64,000 bases of DNA from Monarcha castaneiventris obscurior. Its lineage: Eukaryota > Chordata > Aves > Passeriformes > Monarchidae. The notes beneath the pieces were generated by a model. That model did no database searches and was not told the origin of the DNA. It worked only from the letters and a program-made list of their open reading frames with translations. Position numbers and translations under genes: made by a program. Within the stretch, counting starts at the first letter, position 1; each line of letters begins with the position of its first letter. The stretch covers positions 15,270,210 to 15,334,209 of the forward strand of contig JAMPIT010000884.1 in the NCBI GenBank assembly GCA_026261815.1. Reading direction: 5' to 3'. Of this stretch, positions 10,801 through 24,677 are shown in pieces.

Positions 10801-13800
10801 GTATGTGAGTAACAGAAAATGAGTAAGGGCACAGGAAACCTATCACATTGCCTCAGCTCCCTTAATTCCACCAAAATGGCCCTTCCCCAGTCAATACTTG
10901 TTCTCTGGGACAAGAATGAGAGCAAATTTCTGCCTGAACCAATGTAAAATGATCAGAGTTGAACATATGCCAGGTGGGAGGTGTTAGGTGGATCCCCTGC
11001 TGAATTCCAAAAGGAACAAGTAGGGGGAAAGGAAGAGAAAGATACACTCCATGTGCATATTCTCCTAAGAATGTACACGTTATCCTAAGAACATTCTCCA
11101 GCAATTGAGAGTGAGTGCTCTCACAGCATCCACAGGGCAAAACACCTGCAACCACAGTTCACTGTCCACAGAAGGAAGGAGGAACTGATCACCTCATGAC
11201 AAGGCTGAAGGAGAAGGCAGAGAGAACAACTGAGTGACAAATTAAGTTAGATTTTGTAGAATTTGAATTATTAGGTAGGAATCTCCTCTTCCAGGGTGTG
11301 AAATAATCTCTGAGGTGACTTACAATGCCCTGTGGGAGATGAGAAGGAATACTGGAGATGTGGGTTTTGGTGATGAAGGACAAATTCATTCATGCTGTTC
11401 AGTCCTCCGGCTCCAAAATTGTGGATCACCTCTGCCAATAATGGAAGTCTGTAACAGAAGCTTCTGATGCTGAAACAGCTTCTGAACAGCTGCTGATGCT
11501 GAAAGGTGACACTAGGAAGTTACACAGAAGATTCCTGATGTTCAACAGAACGGGAAGACTGACGCTGCATCATCAGAAAACTATTCCAGCACTGTGGTGC
11601 AGCTGAGAGGAACTGGACTGGACAGGAGTCAGCTGAACTTCATATGACGTGCTAAGGCAGAGAGCGTGACAGAGGGGTAGAGACTGAGCCTGGTGGGTGC
11701 TACAAGACTGGAAATGCCTCAGTTTTGAATGCATAGGGTGCATATATACGTCCTTCATACGTGCACAAGTGAACTAGTTCTTAAAGGCACAATGCAAAGC
11801 TTTGCTACTTGCATTATCTATAAAGAGCACAGCTGGGAGGAAATTAAGAGTTCTCACTTGTCAGAGAAATTGGAGAGCGAAGTGGTTATCAAATTAATTT
11901 ATAATTACAAAGCAATGTAAAGGAAAACGGTGGAAGAGAACAAGACTTTCTGTCTCCCCCAGTGTTAATTTAAAGTAAGAGAACAGACTAGACACAATGA
12001 ATTTACTTGTAGATAGGGGCTATTCCAGAATCCTAACTCTTTGTTCCATATCTGCAAGTGTTTTTAAAGGGGATTAGGCACCAAAGCGCTCTTAAGCATT
12101 TCCAGACTACTAGAGAGGTATCAAAATTTGAAATTGGGATGCATTCAACAAAAAAAATTAAATAAATTTAAAAAAGCGCCACCCAAAAAAAAAAAAAGAA
12201 AAACCAAAACATCCTGTTCCAAATCTGGTTTTGTGACACAAAGAATCTGGAGGCAGATGTGGGGTACACTTTGTCCCCATCTAAGTCTGCTGACATCACT
12301 TTGGTCTGGTGCTCTCCTCAAACAAGTGGTCTGCCTTACTTCTTGGTCATTCTCCTATCAGCCCCTGCCCCTCAGCTCCCCAGGAAAAAAGCTGCAAACA
12401 TCCACCACCCCTTCTTCAATGGGCACAGGAGTCTGGAAAACCTAGGTCTAAATCCAGATGCCCAGTTTTCATATTCTATGCTTGAAAATACTCACTACCC
12501 TTCTTCCCTGAGCCATAACTGTGATATGGCCATGGCTGTCCCTGAAAGATTGCTTACTCAGGTTCAAGTGCAGGATTATTTTGTTTTCAGATCCAAGCAG
12601 AGCCTGACGTTTTGCACTTTGATTACCTTGTGGTGTTCCTGTGTTCTCTAAACTGGCAAGAGATGAACAGACAAGCTGCTGAGATTTTATCTTGTTATTT
12701 ATGTATAGTTTCTGCAGATGAATTGTATTTTTTTTTTTTTGCTAAAGTATTTGCTGTGGTGAAGTGTGTGTGTGTGATAGATTGTTTTGCTTGGTAGGGT
12801 TTTTTTTTCTTTTTTCTAACCTGTGCTCAAAGGGAAGCAAGCTGACAGTGCCATTTCCCTGATTACTAGCAAGAGATGAGTTCTGTAACTCTTTGTGCAG
12901 CACAGGGTCAATTGCAAATCCACACAGAACATTTCAATTGTGGCTCCAGCCCGATTTTCAATTCATTTCTAGTGTGGCTTCAGGCTCAGTTCAGCCCTTT
13001 GTACTGATCTGGAAAGTTGATAGCCACAGAAGAACGCTCTGTCACACTGGAGCTGGCAACGTGCTGCTCAGAAGTCATAAACACTCCCAAACTCTAATGC
13101 TGCAAAAGCTCATAACTTGTCACTGCCACCTTGCCCCGCAGGGATAGCTCCAGCAGGATTTATTTGGTGGCAGTGTATCAAGCATTTAGTTTTTAGCACA
13201 GCTGCCACAGGCTGCTGAAGGAAGCGAAAGAGAGGAGTGAATACGAAGAGCTCAGGAATGGAGTCGGGATCTCAGCTGCTGGAAGTCCCTTCAGATGTAC
13301 CAGTGCCACCCCACCTGCCCAGAGGAAGCCTGGCCAGGGGACAATGACAGCAGCTGCCTGACAGAGGGATGGCAGTCCAGGTCACTGAGGGTTACATGCC
13401 CTTCATGAAATACATCATTCTGCTACGAGGTCCTCTCCTACCAGCTCAGTGACTTCAACTCACAGAGCAGAATCTTCTGCACCTGCATTTAACCAGAGCA
13501 GGGAAGCAGTAATTCCTTCTGCTTCAGCAGTCACCACATTCCTGTTCCAGCTACTTCTGTGCTGTCACAAGAACTTGCTGAAATATTCTGCACACTTCTG
13601 TGAGTATTACTAAAAGGTTGAATACGCTGCTGTTTTCAAACTGAGAACACCTTAAAGACACGTTGGTCAGAACTTTTGCGATGAGACTTCTGTATTTAGG
13701 GTGGGATTAATCTGCCTTCATTCTATCATAATACAAATTGGGCATGTAGTCACATCTTATCATCTAGGTTCCCTCTGTACTCTGTAGGGAGAGACAGATC

Positions 13801-16800
13801 TGAAGAACTTGATTTATCCACTTACCCTCAAACAAGCTGCCTTTTGCAGATGCTTGTCTCTCCCTGAGCACCTTCCATTTAAACATCAAGAGCCAGATGA
13901 GACCAGAAACAGCTGTGTATGGTATGATGGCAGCTGCAACTCAGATTTGTAAAGCCATTTTTATGTATTATGGCTCCTAGTCTTTTTTGTCCAAATTGAT
14001 ATTACAAGGTTTAAATTTTGTTTAGCTGTTCTCTTTTTCAGCAGTATAAAAGTGCATGATGGCCATGACTGAGCAAGGCAAATAACTTTAAGCACACAGA
14101 AGGTCCTACTCAGCAAAAGATGTAAGCATGTCCATAAATCCTTTGCCTCTGTGACAAAAGCAGGCCCTGAGTACAAAGAATCAATCAGGAGATCAAGGTC
14201 TCTTTTCTGGAGCTGCCAAAGAGTAATAACACCCCCTGAAACTTCTTTCTAATTTGTTTTGAGTCTTTGATGAAGTGAGGTTGCTAAAAAGTCACTCAAA
14301 GCGTAATAAAAGTCTTAAGTCTCTTAGGTGATGCTGAGACCCCTGTTCTGCAGGTTTAGTGTTCTCTTCACAGAAATTATTATTCCTTGCTGTGGTCATG
14401 TGGTTTTTACACTTGGCAGTTACTCAGTGCCCAAGAGGGACGCAGAGAAACCACTAAAAATAACATTCATCAGCCTAGTATCTCCAGCTGAGGTAGCTCA
14501 GCAGTAATGGTTTGGAGAGCACACACATTAAATGTCTGTCTGGTTTGGCAGCTATGTACCCTGTGAGTGCAGAACTTAAAGAATTAAACTTAAGCCATTA
14601 GCTTTCTTTTATATATATTTCTCTTTTAATACCTGACAGAGCTTTTCCCCAGGCATGACAATGGCTAGCCAGGCAAGAGAAGGCTTAATAAACTGAGAGA
14701 TGAGATCAGCTGAGAAAAGGCTGTGTGGACATCAGCAGTGGAAAGTCCGTTCCCTACAGCAAAATTGACTGTAAAACAAAAATAGAAATTTTCAGAACGC
14801 TGTTTCCTCATTCTAACTCAGGATGCTAAACCTCTGGAGTGTCTTCTGAAAAGGATGAATTTATAAACAGCATGACCTTAAATGAGTCAACATGACCTTT
14901 CCCAGACATACACCACAATAAATATTTACTGAGCTTTATTTCATAGGCATTAACTCATTGCTAATATAAAAAGCTTTCAGGCTGCTAGACAATGCAATAT
15001 GTAATCCTATCATTCTGACATTTAAGAATATGCACAGTTTAAAAGTGATAATGATTTTCTTTCCTAGTTAGCTTCTAGATATGAGTTCCCCATGTATTTG
15101 TTTATGCTATAACCTTCTTCCATTTTATGAAGAATTTTTGTTGCCAGTGGAAGAGAAGGATAAGGATGAAGGATGATGACATGGATTTTTTTTTTCTTTT
15201 GCTTTCTATTTAATTCACAACAAGTGGTGCTTCCATACATAAGCACTGGTCATTTTGCATTATACTAATCCAGGCAAAAATACATTGGCCTGCTTGTCTG
15301 ACTGCCATTTGCAGGTCTTAGTATGGTAATTCCTCAATAACTGCAGTGCAAATACACAAATCTCTCTTATCTCATCAACTCCTGCTCTTCAAATTCATGC
15401 AATAAATAAATTGCCTAAGTTCTTACCCAACTCTTTGACTGAACCAAAATATTTTTCATGATCCTCCTGGGAGCACACCTGCCTGCACTTCGGAATTACA
15501 AAACGGACGTGGCTCTTTTTTCCTAAGTGTGACCATAAAATGTCACTAGGAAAGTTTTCTAAATGTGTATGGTGTCCTATAACACAGAGATGTATCTACA
15601 AGATCCTCCAGAAGAGCTGGGCACTAAAATATTTTTTTACTTTAAGTTAGATGTGCACCTTTAAACCTCTCCACAGCACGGTCCTTCACGTATGTGTACA
15701 ACAGAAAGATGCAAGAAGAGGCACACTGGCAGCACTGAGCCCCCGTGGTAACAGAAGCAGCTTCATCTCCAAGCCAAATGAGTGGTTTCTCTTAGTTATT
15801 TATAGCCTTTTTAAATTTTAATTACTTTATTTGCTTATTCTCTGCCAGGTCCCTGCTGACATCATTCAGTTTTCCCTCCTCTTCCACTCCAGTGTGCTCG
15901 TACACTCACAAAGAGCAGTGAAAGCTCTTTATCATCAGTACCATTCTACAATGCTGTTTCTCAGCTCAGGTTTACTCCCGATGCAATTTTTGCCACCTAA
16001 CTCAGGTGTCAGGAGAGCCAATGGACAGAAGTATGCTCCTGACCAAGCTGTTTCCCATCAGCCTTTAGAAATTTAGAGCAGCAGAGAAGCAAGAAGGTTG
16101 GTGGTTTTGTGGGGTTCTTTTCTGTGGCTGACAATAGGTTACACCAAGTATTGTAACTCCAGGCATATTTCTGTGGTGATTTCCCAAGCGAGGAAAGAAC
16201 TGGGGAGAGCACGCAGAAGAAACCTTAGTCTTAGTGAGCCATGGAGTTTTCTGTCCAGCCCCCCAGACTTCAGAGGAGAAACTCATCACCCAACAGCTCC
16301 CTGAGCTCCCTGCAATTCACAGGAGCAAAAGCCATTTGCAAGCAACAGCTTCCCCACAGCTTAATGAAACACCAGCAGTAAGAGACTCTGCACTCTCTGA
16401 GTTCAACCACCAGGCAAAACTGACTGACTTAAATTACCACAAAGATTAGGACCATAAACACAATCAGCTGGCATAGCTCAGTCCATAAATAAAAAATGTA
16501 TTTACCTATGACAACAAAATTAGCCATGCTGTCCTTATCTCTGCTGCTGCAAGCACTTAGAGCACGCATGTGAAAGTGAACATTAATGCTTGCACTAAGT
16601 ATTTGCATGTTTATGAATAACCTGTAATCAGTTTGACAGTATTCTTCTTTCTCGCCTTATTAGTCCTGTAAGCTCTTCATTCAGTTCTCACACTTTGCAT
16701 ACCAAAAAGGCAGACAGAGAAAAACATCAACATCCTCGTAAAGCTGCACACAAGTGCAGAATGTCTACATAAATAAGAAAATTAGACCCAAAGAGTAGAG

Positions 16801-19523
16801 ATCATGCTCCAAAGAGCAAGAATGTCTTACTATTGGCCATAGTAAAAAGAGAAGCTGGGGAAATCTTGGATTTCTTTTTCCCCATTTGTCTCTACTTGAA
16901 AGAGGGGAAAAAAGAGACATGCATGACTGATGGTAATGGAAAACCTATTTGTGTCCAATTCACTGGAGAAAGAGTACAAGGACATACCATCCTTGTGAAA
17001 TAATTTGTCCTGTATTCCTTGAGCCAGATGAAAGTCCCATTATGTACAAAACAACATGTGCAGATGAATACAGATTTGGGAGATCTATTATTCTCTCAAT
17101 ACACTGTCTTGGTGTAACCTCTGTCATAAAAAAGGCCTCTTTCCGAGTGCCTCTCACTGTCATAAAGTGTGACTTTTTCCCCTAACCTAGAATAGATTTG
17201 AAAGTGCACAGCAGCACCGAGGAGTCATTCATGATTAGAGCCCTTGCTGTGAAACAAAACTGGCACATGCTCCTGGAACCTACAGCAATTAGCAAGTGTG
17301 AAATCAAAAAGTCACACCACACCAATTGTTCGCAAGGCACCCAGAGCAAAAACAGAATGGAACAGCTACATCTTTATAGCCCTGGATGGCTTTGCAATTC
17401 AGAGAGATCTTTATGAGCACGTAACAGTTTCATTCCCTCAGATGAGGCTCTGTGCCTCGCACTGATGTATTTGAACTTCTCAAAATTTTCCTCTTCGCAC
17501 TGCTCCGAGATACAAGGTACTGTTATCCCAGACACTGCTCATTACTAATTCCCTAACCTGACAAGAAGTTTGTGGAGGAACAGAAGATTTTTGAGATCTA
17601 AAGAATGATTATGAAGTGACACAGGTACGATCTCAAATCTACGTTTTCTCCTCTTTTAGTGCTAAGGAAAAAAACAAAACAGGCCCAGTAATGTGCCCAG
17701 TGCAGCACAGAGCACTGGAGCCTCTTCAGCCCACGAGCCATTGTGCTACCTCTAAATTTTAAGGGCTTACAAAGCAACTCCATCTTCCACATCAAACTGA
17801 GTCATAAAAAAAGGAAAATATTTAAAAAACTTTGAAGCACCATTCTTGGTTGAAATCTGCTACATTCACATTAATTCCAATAATAAGTAATTAATTCCAA
17901 ATAATAATTAATTCCAAGCACACAAAACGATGGCTCTGCCAGAAAAAAAGCAGTCTGTGTCCACATGTGGTAAAACAGAAGCTGGAAAGTGAAGACCATG
18001 ATGTCCTAGGAAAGCCAGCAGCTCTCATTCAGATGCAGGTCAGAAAAACACAGCTGCCCAGTCTGGCCTGAATATAGCTTCAAATCAAATGCCTACAGTT
18101 CTTATCATCACCTGATCTAGTGCATTTTGGTCACTGCAGATGTGAGGATGGAAACAAAGCCACCTTTTCCATTCCATTGTGAGTCCAGGCAGTTTTCCTT
18201 GGGTTCCAGTGTGCCAGGTTAACAGCAAGATCATCCTTCCCTATGCCCCACCAGGGAGGCTGTGATCTCAGCACGCAGGCTCAGGAATGTGCCATCCCTC
18301 ACTGTGACTACCCCAAAGTCTGACATGCCTCATGGCTTAGCAAGGTACTGGCAGATGTTTGGGCAGTAGCTGCAAAGCACTTCCAAATTTTTTAAGATAT
18401 GTAAAGATCCTGTATAAAAAGTTTTGCTTTTAAAAATCCCACTGGCACCAGTACCTTCACAGACCTACAAATATGGCCTTTATGACTTCCATACCATGGG
18501 CCACAGCACAACTCCTGCAGAAGTAGGTTAACTCACTATGTTAATGTTGATTTATGTTTGTTAGGAGATCTATTTCACCCGAAGCTGAAAAACTTGCATG
18601 TTATTCTATTCACATTCAAATTTTGAAAACTTATTACGAATATATTCGATGTCCCCATCTTACATGGTTGGTTTTGGTTTGTTTCATTGTAAGTATTTCA
18701 TGTGAGCTGTTCCTAGAAATTTCAGAATGCTTTAGCAAAAGCAGCTTGAGAATGAGGAGCTAGGGAGAAAGACCAAGAGCACAGACAGAATAATGATTAT
18801 AATTCAAACAAAACTCCTCAAAGGGCAGAAGAAGCTACAACTGTGAGAACTAATTGATTTGATTCTACATACACAAAGAAAAAATTATAAGAAGGATTTT
18901 GCCCTGGCATGACAGATTTACTTTTTTAAGAAGGATTTAAGTAAATGCCACTCAGTTTTATTACTTTCCTTAAGATTTTAACTGTCAGGCATCATATCCA
19001 AAAGAAAAAACAATACCATCCAGGAAGTAATTATCTGCATTAAGTGCTGTTAGACTTCTTTCCTGCTACAGTGATCTCTGGCAGAAGGAGAAACCAAGGA
19101 AGCTGGGGGAGGAGGAGGGGGGGAAAAAAAAATTGATTCAGTAATTTGAGAAGCTAAATACATTTCTCTGTGTCTCAATTAAGAGAGGGAGGGCTTGTTC
19201 TGCAGTGGGAGCAGCACCAGGCTGGTAACAGCAAGGTCTATTTCAGTGGCTGCGTGTCATGTTAGAAACTGGAGGAACAGCATGAGGGGCTTGACACAGC
19301 ATTATTTGCTGTGAATGATAACCCCCAGGAGCTGCTGCTCCTTGGAGCTGCTGGGGGATCAGACTGGAGGCAGCCCTGGTGCAGGCAGGTGCTGGAGCTC
19401 CGGTGTTGGCTCTGCTCTGCCCTGGCTCGGCCACCTGCCCAGGGCTGCCCACAGGCACCTGGAGATGCACAGCTCCAGCCCCCCGGGCTCTGCCCTCCCC
19501 TGCTGGCTCTGCTGCCACACCAC
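4860..19523. other. PTPRO intron 1, long stretch without recognised genes or mobile elements
   Basis: About 14.7 kb upstream of exon 2 in gene direction. Visible structure is limited to A-rich low-complexity tracts near 6061-6150 (with CAACAACAACAA), 12150-12215 and 12729-12741, and a GC-rich patch at about 19330-19520. Open frames are short and scattered on both strands. I saw no match to a known protein and no tRNA-like fold. Old decayed repeats or conserved non-coding elements could be present but cannot be judged by eye. Confidence 0.5.
6061..6148. repeat. A-rich low-complexity tract with (CAA)n
   Basis: Runs of A broken by C, including a CAACAACAACAACAA segment near 6109-6125. Simple sequence without coding sense. 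Confidence 0.7.
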
Positions 19524-20153
19524 TGTGCCAGTTTTGGCCAAAATCTAGCAATACATCCTCTGGGAGAAAGCCAGGTCACGACTACCCTTCCTCCTCAAGG
19601 TTCGGGAAAAAAATTCCTCAAAGGAAAGTGAAGGAGATAAAACCTATTTATTAACAAATGCACAGGAAAAGGACAAAAATACTAAATAGCAAAATCCCTA
19701 ACTGTAACGAGAAAAACCTGGGAAGAAATTAGAGACCTCTTGTAGGTGTGGTCCCTCCTTCTCAGATCTGGCCTGGCGGGTGGCCTTAGGCCCCCTCTGG
19801 GCCTGGAGAGAAGTTCTCCTGATGTGTTCTGATGTTGTTGAAACCATCCAGAAGAGAAAATAAAGAAAAAAAACCTCACTAAAGTCCTAGGAAACACTCT
19901 GGAGGAAAAAAGGAAGGGAGAAAAAAACCCAAAAAGCTGGCTGAAGAGACAGACAGGGTGCTCCCTCCATGCTACCGCCGCTGGAGAACGCAGAGCAGTC
20001 TCCACCTCTGTGTCCTTGGGAACTTGCTTTGAAAAGTTCATTTGTTTTTGGTTTTTTTTTCCTCCCCTTTCAAGCTCAGTTTAAAGGCGCAAAATTAAGT
20101 TTTCGGCATAGAGCCGTGATAGGGGATACACATCATAGAGTCACCCCAAGACA
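19524..20153 (-). mobile_element. Solo LTR, family A, copy 1 (5-bp TSD, ERVL-like)
   Basis: A 630-base element bounded on the minus strand by TGTCTTGGGGTGAC at the 5' end (20153) and GGCACA at the 3' end (19524). The flanks carry a perfect direct repeat ACCAC at 19519-19523 and 20154-20158, so the element is complete at both ends with no internal region: a solitary LTR left by LTR-LTR recombination. A polyadenylation signal AATAAA in the sense direction lies at 19647-19652, about 125 bases from the 3' end, as expected for an LTR. It matches the plus-strand element at 29960-30593 over its whole length with moderate divergence. A 5-bp duplication is typical of ERVL-type integrases; the class is inferred from that only. 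Same transcriptional sense as PTPRO. Confidence 0.88.
19647..19652 (-). terminator. Polyadenylation signal AATAAA in family A LTR copy 1
   Basis: AATAAA on the minus strand in the context TTGTTAATAAATAG. Its position matches the signal in the second copy (30461-30466). It lies in the sense direction of PTPRO. Confidence 0.6.
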
Positions 20154-20158
20154 ACCAC

Positions 20159-23100
20159 CTACCTGCTTCCCAGTGCTCAACGTGGATGCACTGCTCGTGT
20201 TCCTGGAGCCCTGTTTAGAAATGTTTCATTCCTCCTGACTTTGGTTTATCCCAGCTCCTGTTATCCTCGATAATTAAGAGTTGAACTGAACACTTAATAT
20301 TGAAAATACTTTTCCTGCGTGTTTTGATGATGTCAGCTTTCATACTGAATCCCTTCACTGGTTGTCCTGCACAGACTAAGGTTTTATCCTTTTCCACTCA
20401 ATACTTTCACTACCATTATTTCATGCCACTCATTCCCATTATCTGCCTCCTATTCTGCCAGTAGCAGGAGACACAAATACCTATTTCTGCTTCCTTCCCT
20501 TCTTCCTTCCTTCCCCTTCCCTGTAAATGATACTGTCCTGCCATCAATAATCAAGAATGCCTTCTTTATATAGAGATTTGTAATAAATCTCAACAGCTTC
20601 TGTCAGTTTGCTTCATGTATATATTTAAAAATTATATAAATAGGAAGCGTATTTCATATAAAACTTGCATATGGTTTGCTCTTATGTTCCTCACTTTTTA
20701 AATGAATTTTTAAAAACCAGAAACATAAGTGTTTTGTGTCTCCAACCAATTTATGTGTGTTGCATGCTGCAGTCTCTCTCTCTTCTTCTGTATTGGTTGG
20801 GTTTTTTTTTTTTTTCCTTGCTCCTGACTGATGTGGATTGATGCTGCTCCTGTGGAGACTAAGCTGGTTACCTCAGCCAGCAACCAGCCCTACCAGGAGC
20901 TCTCACTGCTCCTTCAGTCTGCATTGCAGCCATCCAGCACAGCTATGGGATAATAAATCTATTCTGGTTTTAATTTTTTCCTCCCCAAAAGGATAAGAGT
21001 TTTGCATCTCCTCTGTGCAGTGCAAAGGACGTCATCCTATTTAACACACAAGAGCCTGACCTGAAGCAACGTGACAACCCCACCAATAATTTTGTTTGGG
21101 AAGCCTTCAGCTGTGAACTATTTTCTAATGTCAGTCATGGCAGCCCAGAAAATCCTTCTGCTAAGTTTCCTCTGATTTTGTGCACAGAAACAGTGCTTTT
21201 TGACAAGAGACCAAGGAAAGTCAGCCTGAAATAATCGTGTATTCCTCTATGCATGATCGCTGCAGTGACTAATCCCAATTTGCTCCCTTAACTCTGTCTC
21301 TCTCCCTTTCAGAAGGCAGCTCAGTTCTGAAAACAAATGAGAGTGGAGGAGAAAAGGCAATTTGTACTCATGTTCTCTCCCCCAGCACGCTCCCTCCCAC
21401 TCCAAATTCCGTAGCAAAGGAGTATGTTTTGGTTCACTAGCTGAGCCTACATTTCCAACTATTATGTTAACAAATAGCAATGAAAGAATATTTTTGGTTA
21501 ATTATGTGGCTCTACTGTTGCTATTGCAGCTGACTGGGGAAGATGAGAAAATCTGTGTGGTTTATGGTACAAATGTAACGTGGGAAGTGCTCAAGCCACA
21601 GACTTGTTGGGCCATCATTCAGTTTTCCAAGAAGTTTTGGAACTCTTCAGTCTTGTAACCCTCTTGCCACCCCGAAGGAGAGGATCCTAAACTGAAGTTC
21701 AGATACAGACAATTTAAACTGAGGAATTTACTAAAGCTGATATCAAGACTGGAAAGTGCTCTTTATTTCTGTGATAAGGTATTTTTCACTGAAGAATATC
21801 AAAGTACTTTTCTACAAGTACATGTTAATGAGCCCTCACAAGATTGCTATAAATACAGTATCATGCGTATATGACTCATGTGGCTTATTAATTTTACATC
21901 ACCTACACTGCTGCTTGAACGAGAGTGACAGAGCAGCATTCAGGCAAATTCCTCCATGAGAACTTAGCCAAAATAGCAGTACCTGTGTCTTCAGGGGTCA
22001 AGCTGCCTCAAGGCTGACTCTAGTTAGCAAGATTCAGGCTGAGAGAAATGTTCCCTGCTCACCACAGCCTTCCCAGCACAGTTCTCTTGGCAAAAATTAA
22101 GAGCATTCTTCTAATAAGAAAATAAAGTCTAAAGCAATGTTTAACAGCTCCTAGGTTAAACATCCCATACTATGCCAGTGGTCTACAGCAGGGTGCAGTG
22201 AACAGGAACTTTGCTGGGGGATGGATATGGATCCAAAAGGCACAGATCCTCGGTGGGACTTGGTTTTAATTAAAAAGCAGGAGGAAAAAGCAATATTTAA
22301 TCTCTTAAACTTACCTATGCCCTTAACAGAATGACATTTTTACTTAGCTTAATTAACCATTAACACTGAGTTCCAGAAAAGCCCTTTGTAATTTCAAAGT
22401 GTTCACTCTACTCCTGTGGCAATTACCCCATTAAGAGGTTCTACAGGCAGAGCAATAATGAAGACATGTGAAGGATTTGTTTGGTTGGTGTTTTACAGGA
22501 CCTGTGAGCCAGAGAGAGGCTTTTTAATTGAGATAAATAGGACTCTGTGCTCATACAGCTTGATGAGAGGGCAAGTATAGTAGCATGGGGTTAGCACTAG
22601 CCAGTGTTAACCTCCTCCTGCTAGCTTGGAGGGTGGGAAGGTAAAATAATACCTGACTGTGAACTACCACAAGTTAAACAAATGGTTAAAGGCTCCACAG
22701 AGGGTAAATAATAGAGCTGAAACCGCAACAGCTAGATTTCTTTAGCCCGGTCTCAGTGGAATCAAGAAAGGTGGATCAAACCACCCATTTCATAGTGATT
22801 TCTTTCTTCCCTGCACGCAGGATGATTGACGGGGTGGAATTCAACCCAAACAAGGCAGAAAAATTTCACCGGCAGCATTCACTGAGGTGAGAGAACTGAG
22901 ACAGGGTGGAGGGAAAGGAGAAACCCCCAGCAGCAGCATTGTTCTCTCAGAGCAAAAAAAAAGGAGGAGAAAGTGGAGAGGAAGATGCTTCCTCCTGTCC
23001 TCCAAACGGGAGGAAGACCAGAGAGAGCACCTTCCTAGGAGTCAGTTAAATCCTGGGGCTCAGCTCCCACTCCTCCCACACTGACACCCATACTCATTTC

Positions 23101-24512
23101 TTGTCTTTGTTAATGGCTCCTCTTTATCCTGAAGCCAAATAACTCCACACTTCTCAATATTCAAATCCAAGAGCAGCTTCTGTAGCTAGAATGCACCTCT
23201 GAACTCTAAGCCATCCATAACCACTACAAGTTTCATTCCGTAATTGCTATAATTGCTAAGAATTCAGGTCTGCAAATTTTGATTTAAATGGAAAAAATTC
23301 AATTCTCTGCCTTTGTCAATTCAAAAAGCACACTGAAGCTTAAACCTAAGTGATGCACTTCAGCCTTTCCTGTAATAATTAAAGACTGAATTAAGAACTT
23401 AGCCATTTGAAAGGTTTCTATCTCAGCCTAGTCTGCTGTACTGCAAATATTGTACATGGATGTGCTCTGTTTCTTTGTCAGTATGAAAATCCTCTGACAT
23501 TCCAAGAATTTCATCTGAAACAGTGGGAGAAACATGAGAAAATTCAAGTGCATCTCCTTGCATGTTGCAGCAACACAGCACAGCCCTCACTGTTGGCCTT
23601 TGGCTTGCTAAGGATGACCAATCCATGAAAAGCTAAGAGAAAAATTGGTGACAAAACATGTGCAACCACCAAGAGAGAACCTGAGAGAAACTGCTGTGCA
23701 CTGGGATCAGTCAGTCATGGACTGGCTGGGAGACAGCTGCTTCCACAGCTGAAAAGTCTCCTGAAAGGATTTATCACCATTTCTGGTAGGGTAAAATTTG
23801 GAAAAATCGGTGTTCTCGTGAAACACCTGATGGAGTTAAAATTGAAGTGGTCCCTATCCACAAGAGTTAGTAGCTTTGGGGAGGGGAAAAAATGACCTTA
23901 GGAGCCTACTGTATTTCAGGGGGAAAGACAAAGACAGTTTGGGGTCAAGGAGGTGGAGAAAGAAGGTGGAAAATCTCATGCAGTGGGAAGAGTAACTTAC
24001 TCCTTTGACCAGCAGAACGTTGGGCAAAGCTGTGCAGCAATTTGACAAATAAATCTACCAGTTTTTGAAGTTAAGGCTCCCATTTTCTAGACCAGAGGCT
24101 CCAAATTTGGTACTTTCCAGTAATTATATCTGCAAGGGAGTTGTATTATTTATATTTATTTTAAATTAGCTGGTGACCTGAGCTGTATCTACGACGGTCC
24201 AAATGCAGTTTGCATATCATTCATTATATAAATGAGGTCTGAAATGAACGTAACTGTTTACTCAGAAGACATCCATTTAGTGAGCTGGCATTTCTTCATT
24301 ACCCAAAATATATGATAATTGTCCATGTAATTCCTTCAGCAATTTAATTGCACACAGTCCTGCTCCTCCATGGAAATTATCTGTCAACTCCACAAAATAA
24401 TTACGCATCAGTCTCAGTTAATATTCATTCACACTATTGCATATGTAGGACTGGATTGAATCTGGATTCAACTCCCAGTAAGGTGAGCACCTTTTTAAGA
24501 AACTACAGCAGG
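20159..24512. other. PTPRO intron 1 segment between LTRs, nothing recognised
   Basis: Unique-looking AT-rich sequence with a short TTCC-rich pyrimidine patch near 20488-20520 and a T run near 20802-20815. No gene, tRNA or recognisable mobile element. Confidence 0.5.
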
Positions 24513-24671
24513 GAGGTTGTAATGGGTTGAATTTGGTAACCGGGCAGAAACACCATTTAGTGTAGTGGTTTAAGGGTTAACTCGGGCAGTAGCCCCCTGA
24601 TGTCTCTTCTGTGAGATAAGCATTAGGAGGAAAACAAAGCAGGCACAAAAAACTTAAAGAATATAAACAAG

Positions 24672-24677
24672 TTTATT
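24672..24677 (-). terminator. Polyadenylation signal AATAAA in family B LTR
   Basis: AATAAA on the minus strand (context GTTAATAAACTTG), followed by a GT/T-rich stretch. Marks the likely R/U5 boundary region of the LTR. Confidence 0.55.

Noticed and set aside
19243..19579. GC-rich minus-strand frames as candidate PTPRO exon 1
   Set aside because: No hydrophobic signal peptide ending in a phase 0 donor was seen, and the longer frame runs into the LTR.
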